A DNA stretch of 12,500 nt. Origin: Glandiceps talaboti. Its lineage: Eukaryota; Hemichordata; Enteropneusta; Spengelidae. The stretch spans positions 11,047,598 to 11,060,097 of the forward strand of contig NC_135560.1 of NCBI RefSeq assembly GCF_964340395.1, written 5' to 3'. Made by a program: the position numbers and the translations under genes. Under the pieces are notes generated by a model. The model had not been told where the DNA came from. It worked only from the letters and a program-made list of their open reading frames with translations, and searched no databases. Positions 12,365 to 12,500 of the stretch are shown piece after piece; position 1 is the stretch's first letter; every line of letters begins with the position of its first letter.

Positions 12365-12500
12365 ATGCATCCCTCAAAGCGAAAAATGGTTAGGATCTTC
12401 ACTAAACGGAAAAGATGTATCGCCAATATTCGACTCATTTTATTCGTAGTGTTCATAGTTTCCAGCGCATACTATCTAATTTATTTGTATAAGTCACACT
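12365..12500 (+). CDS. N-terminus of a probable type II membrane protein (partial)
   Basis: The reading opens after an in-frame TAA (12335-12337), starts at the first ATG (12365, G at -3) and runs open to the window end, 45 codons. A second ATG eight codons in (A at -3, G at +4) has an even better context. The peptide has a very basic N-terminus (MHPSKRKMVRIFTKRKRC), then one hydrophobic segment (IRLILFVVFIVSSAYYLIYLY, about residues 22-42), then KSH. A short basic cytoplasmic tail followed by a single signal-anchor is the layout of Golgi glycosyltransferases and carbohydrate sulfotransferases. That family is only a guess, since no catalytic domain is in view. The sequence could also be the first exon of another single-pass membrane protein, or a chance open frame. 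Confidence 0.5.
   Translation, partial: MHPSKRKMVRIFTKRKRCIANIRLILFVVFIVSSAYYLIYLYKSH

Noticed and set aside
12020-12456. Two overlapping reverse-strand readings (94 and 108 residues)
   Set aside because: Composition looks random, they overlap each other in different frames, and they oppose the better-supported forward start at 12365.

Overview
The window is nuclear DNA from an animal, most likely an invertebrate. It is AT-rich and dominated by non-coding sequence. Genes are split by GT-AG introns of roughly 0.8-1.5 kb, and long simple repeats, minisatellites, G homopolymers and small inverted-repeat elements are common. There are no operons, ribosome-binding sites or other prokaryotic features. 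I cannot name the species. The complete gene has vertebrate-like cyclophilin B ends and insect-like stretches in the middle, which fits a deuterostome or lophotrochozoan but proves neither.

Layout, left to right. At 1003-1168 is what looks like the terminal coding exon of a THEM4/THEM5-like acyl-CoA thioesterase, + strand, with earlier exons outside the window. A compound microsatellite (TTTG, then TATG, then TG) lies in the presumed intron before it. From about 2040 to 2670 the DNA is packed with hairpins, including a foldback block bounded on both sides by poly(G). From 2839 to 3446 an unrecognised protein-like reading passes through three successive frames, as in a decayed gene. It is followed by an intact 178-bp MITE with perfect 36-bp terminal inverted repeats, a perfect 9-bp target duplication and an internal palindrome. 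A second hairpin element (4178-4283) sits next to the promoter of the main gene.

The main gene, 4508/4538 to 9564 on the + strand, is a complete five-exon cyclophilin B (PPIB), an ER-lumenal peptidyl-prolyl isomerase of 209 residues (219 if the upstream ATG is used). All splice junctions agree with the reading frame, all the active-site residues I checked are present, and an AATAAA lies 24 bases after the stop codon. Its promoter carries three tandem nuclear-receptor half-sites (DR1 spacing) and a CCAAT box followed by an ACGT core, resembling a loose ER-stress element. Introns 2 and 4 hold a CTAT/CTGT microsatellite, a 54-bp minisatellite and a degenerate GGAT array.

Downstream, 10202-10746 is a minisatellite of 78-bp units, each a diverged dimer of two 39-bp monomers, with variation concentrated at CpG sites. 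About 1.6 kb of sequence with no recognisable gene follows. At the right edge (12365 onward) a reading frame open to the window end encodes a basic N-terminus followed by one hydrophobic segment, the layout of a type II membrane protein such as a Golgi enzyme. The three genes look unrelated in function; only the PPIB gene is complete.
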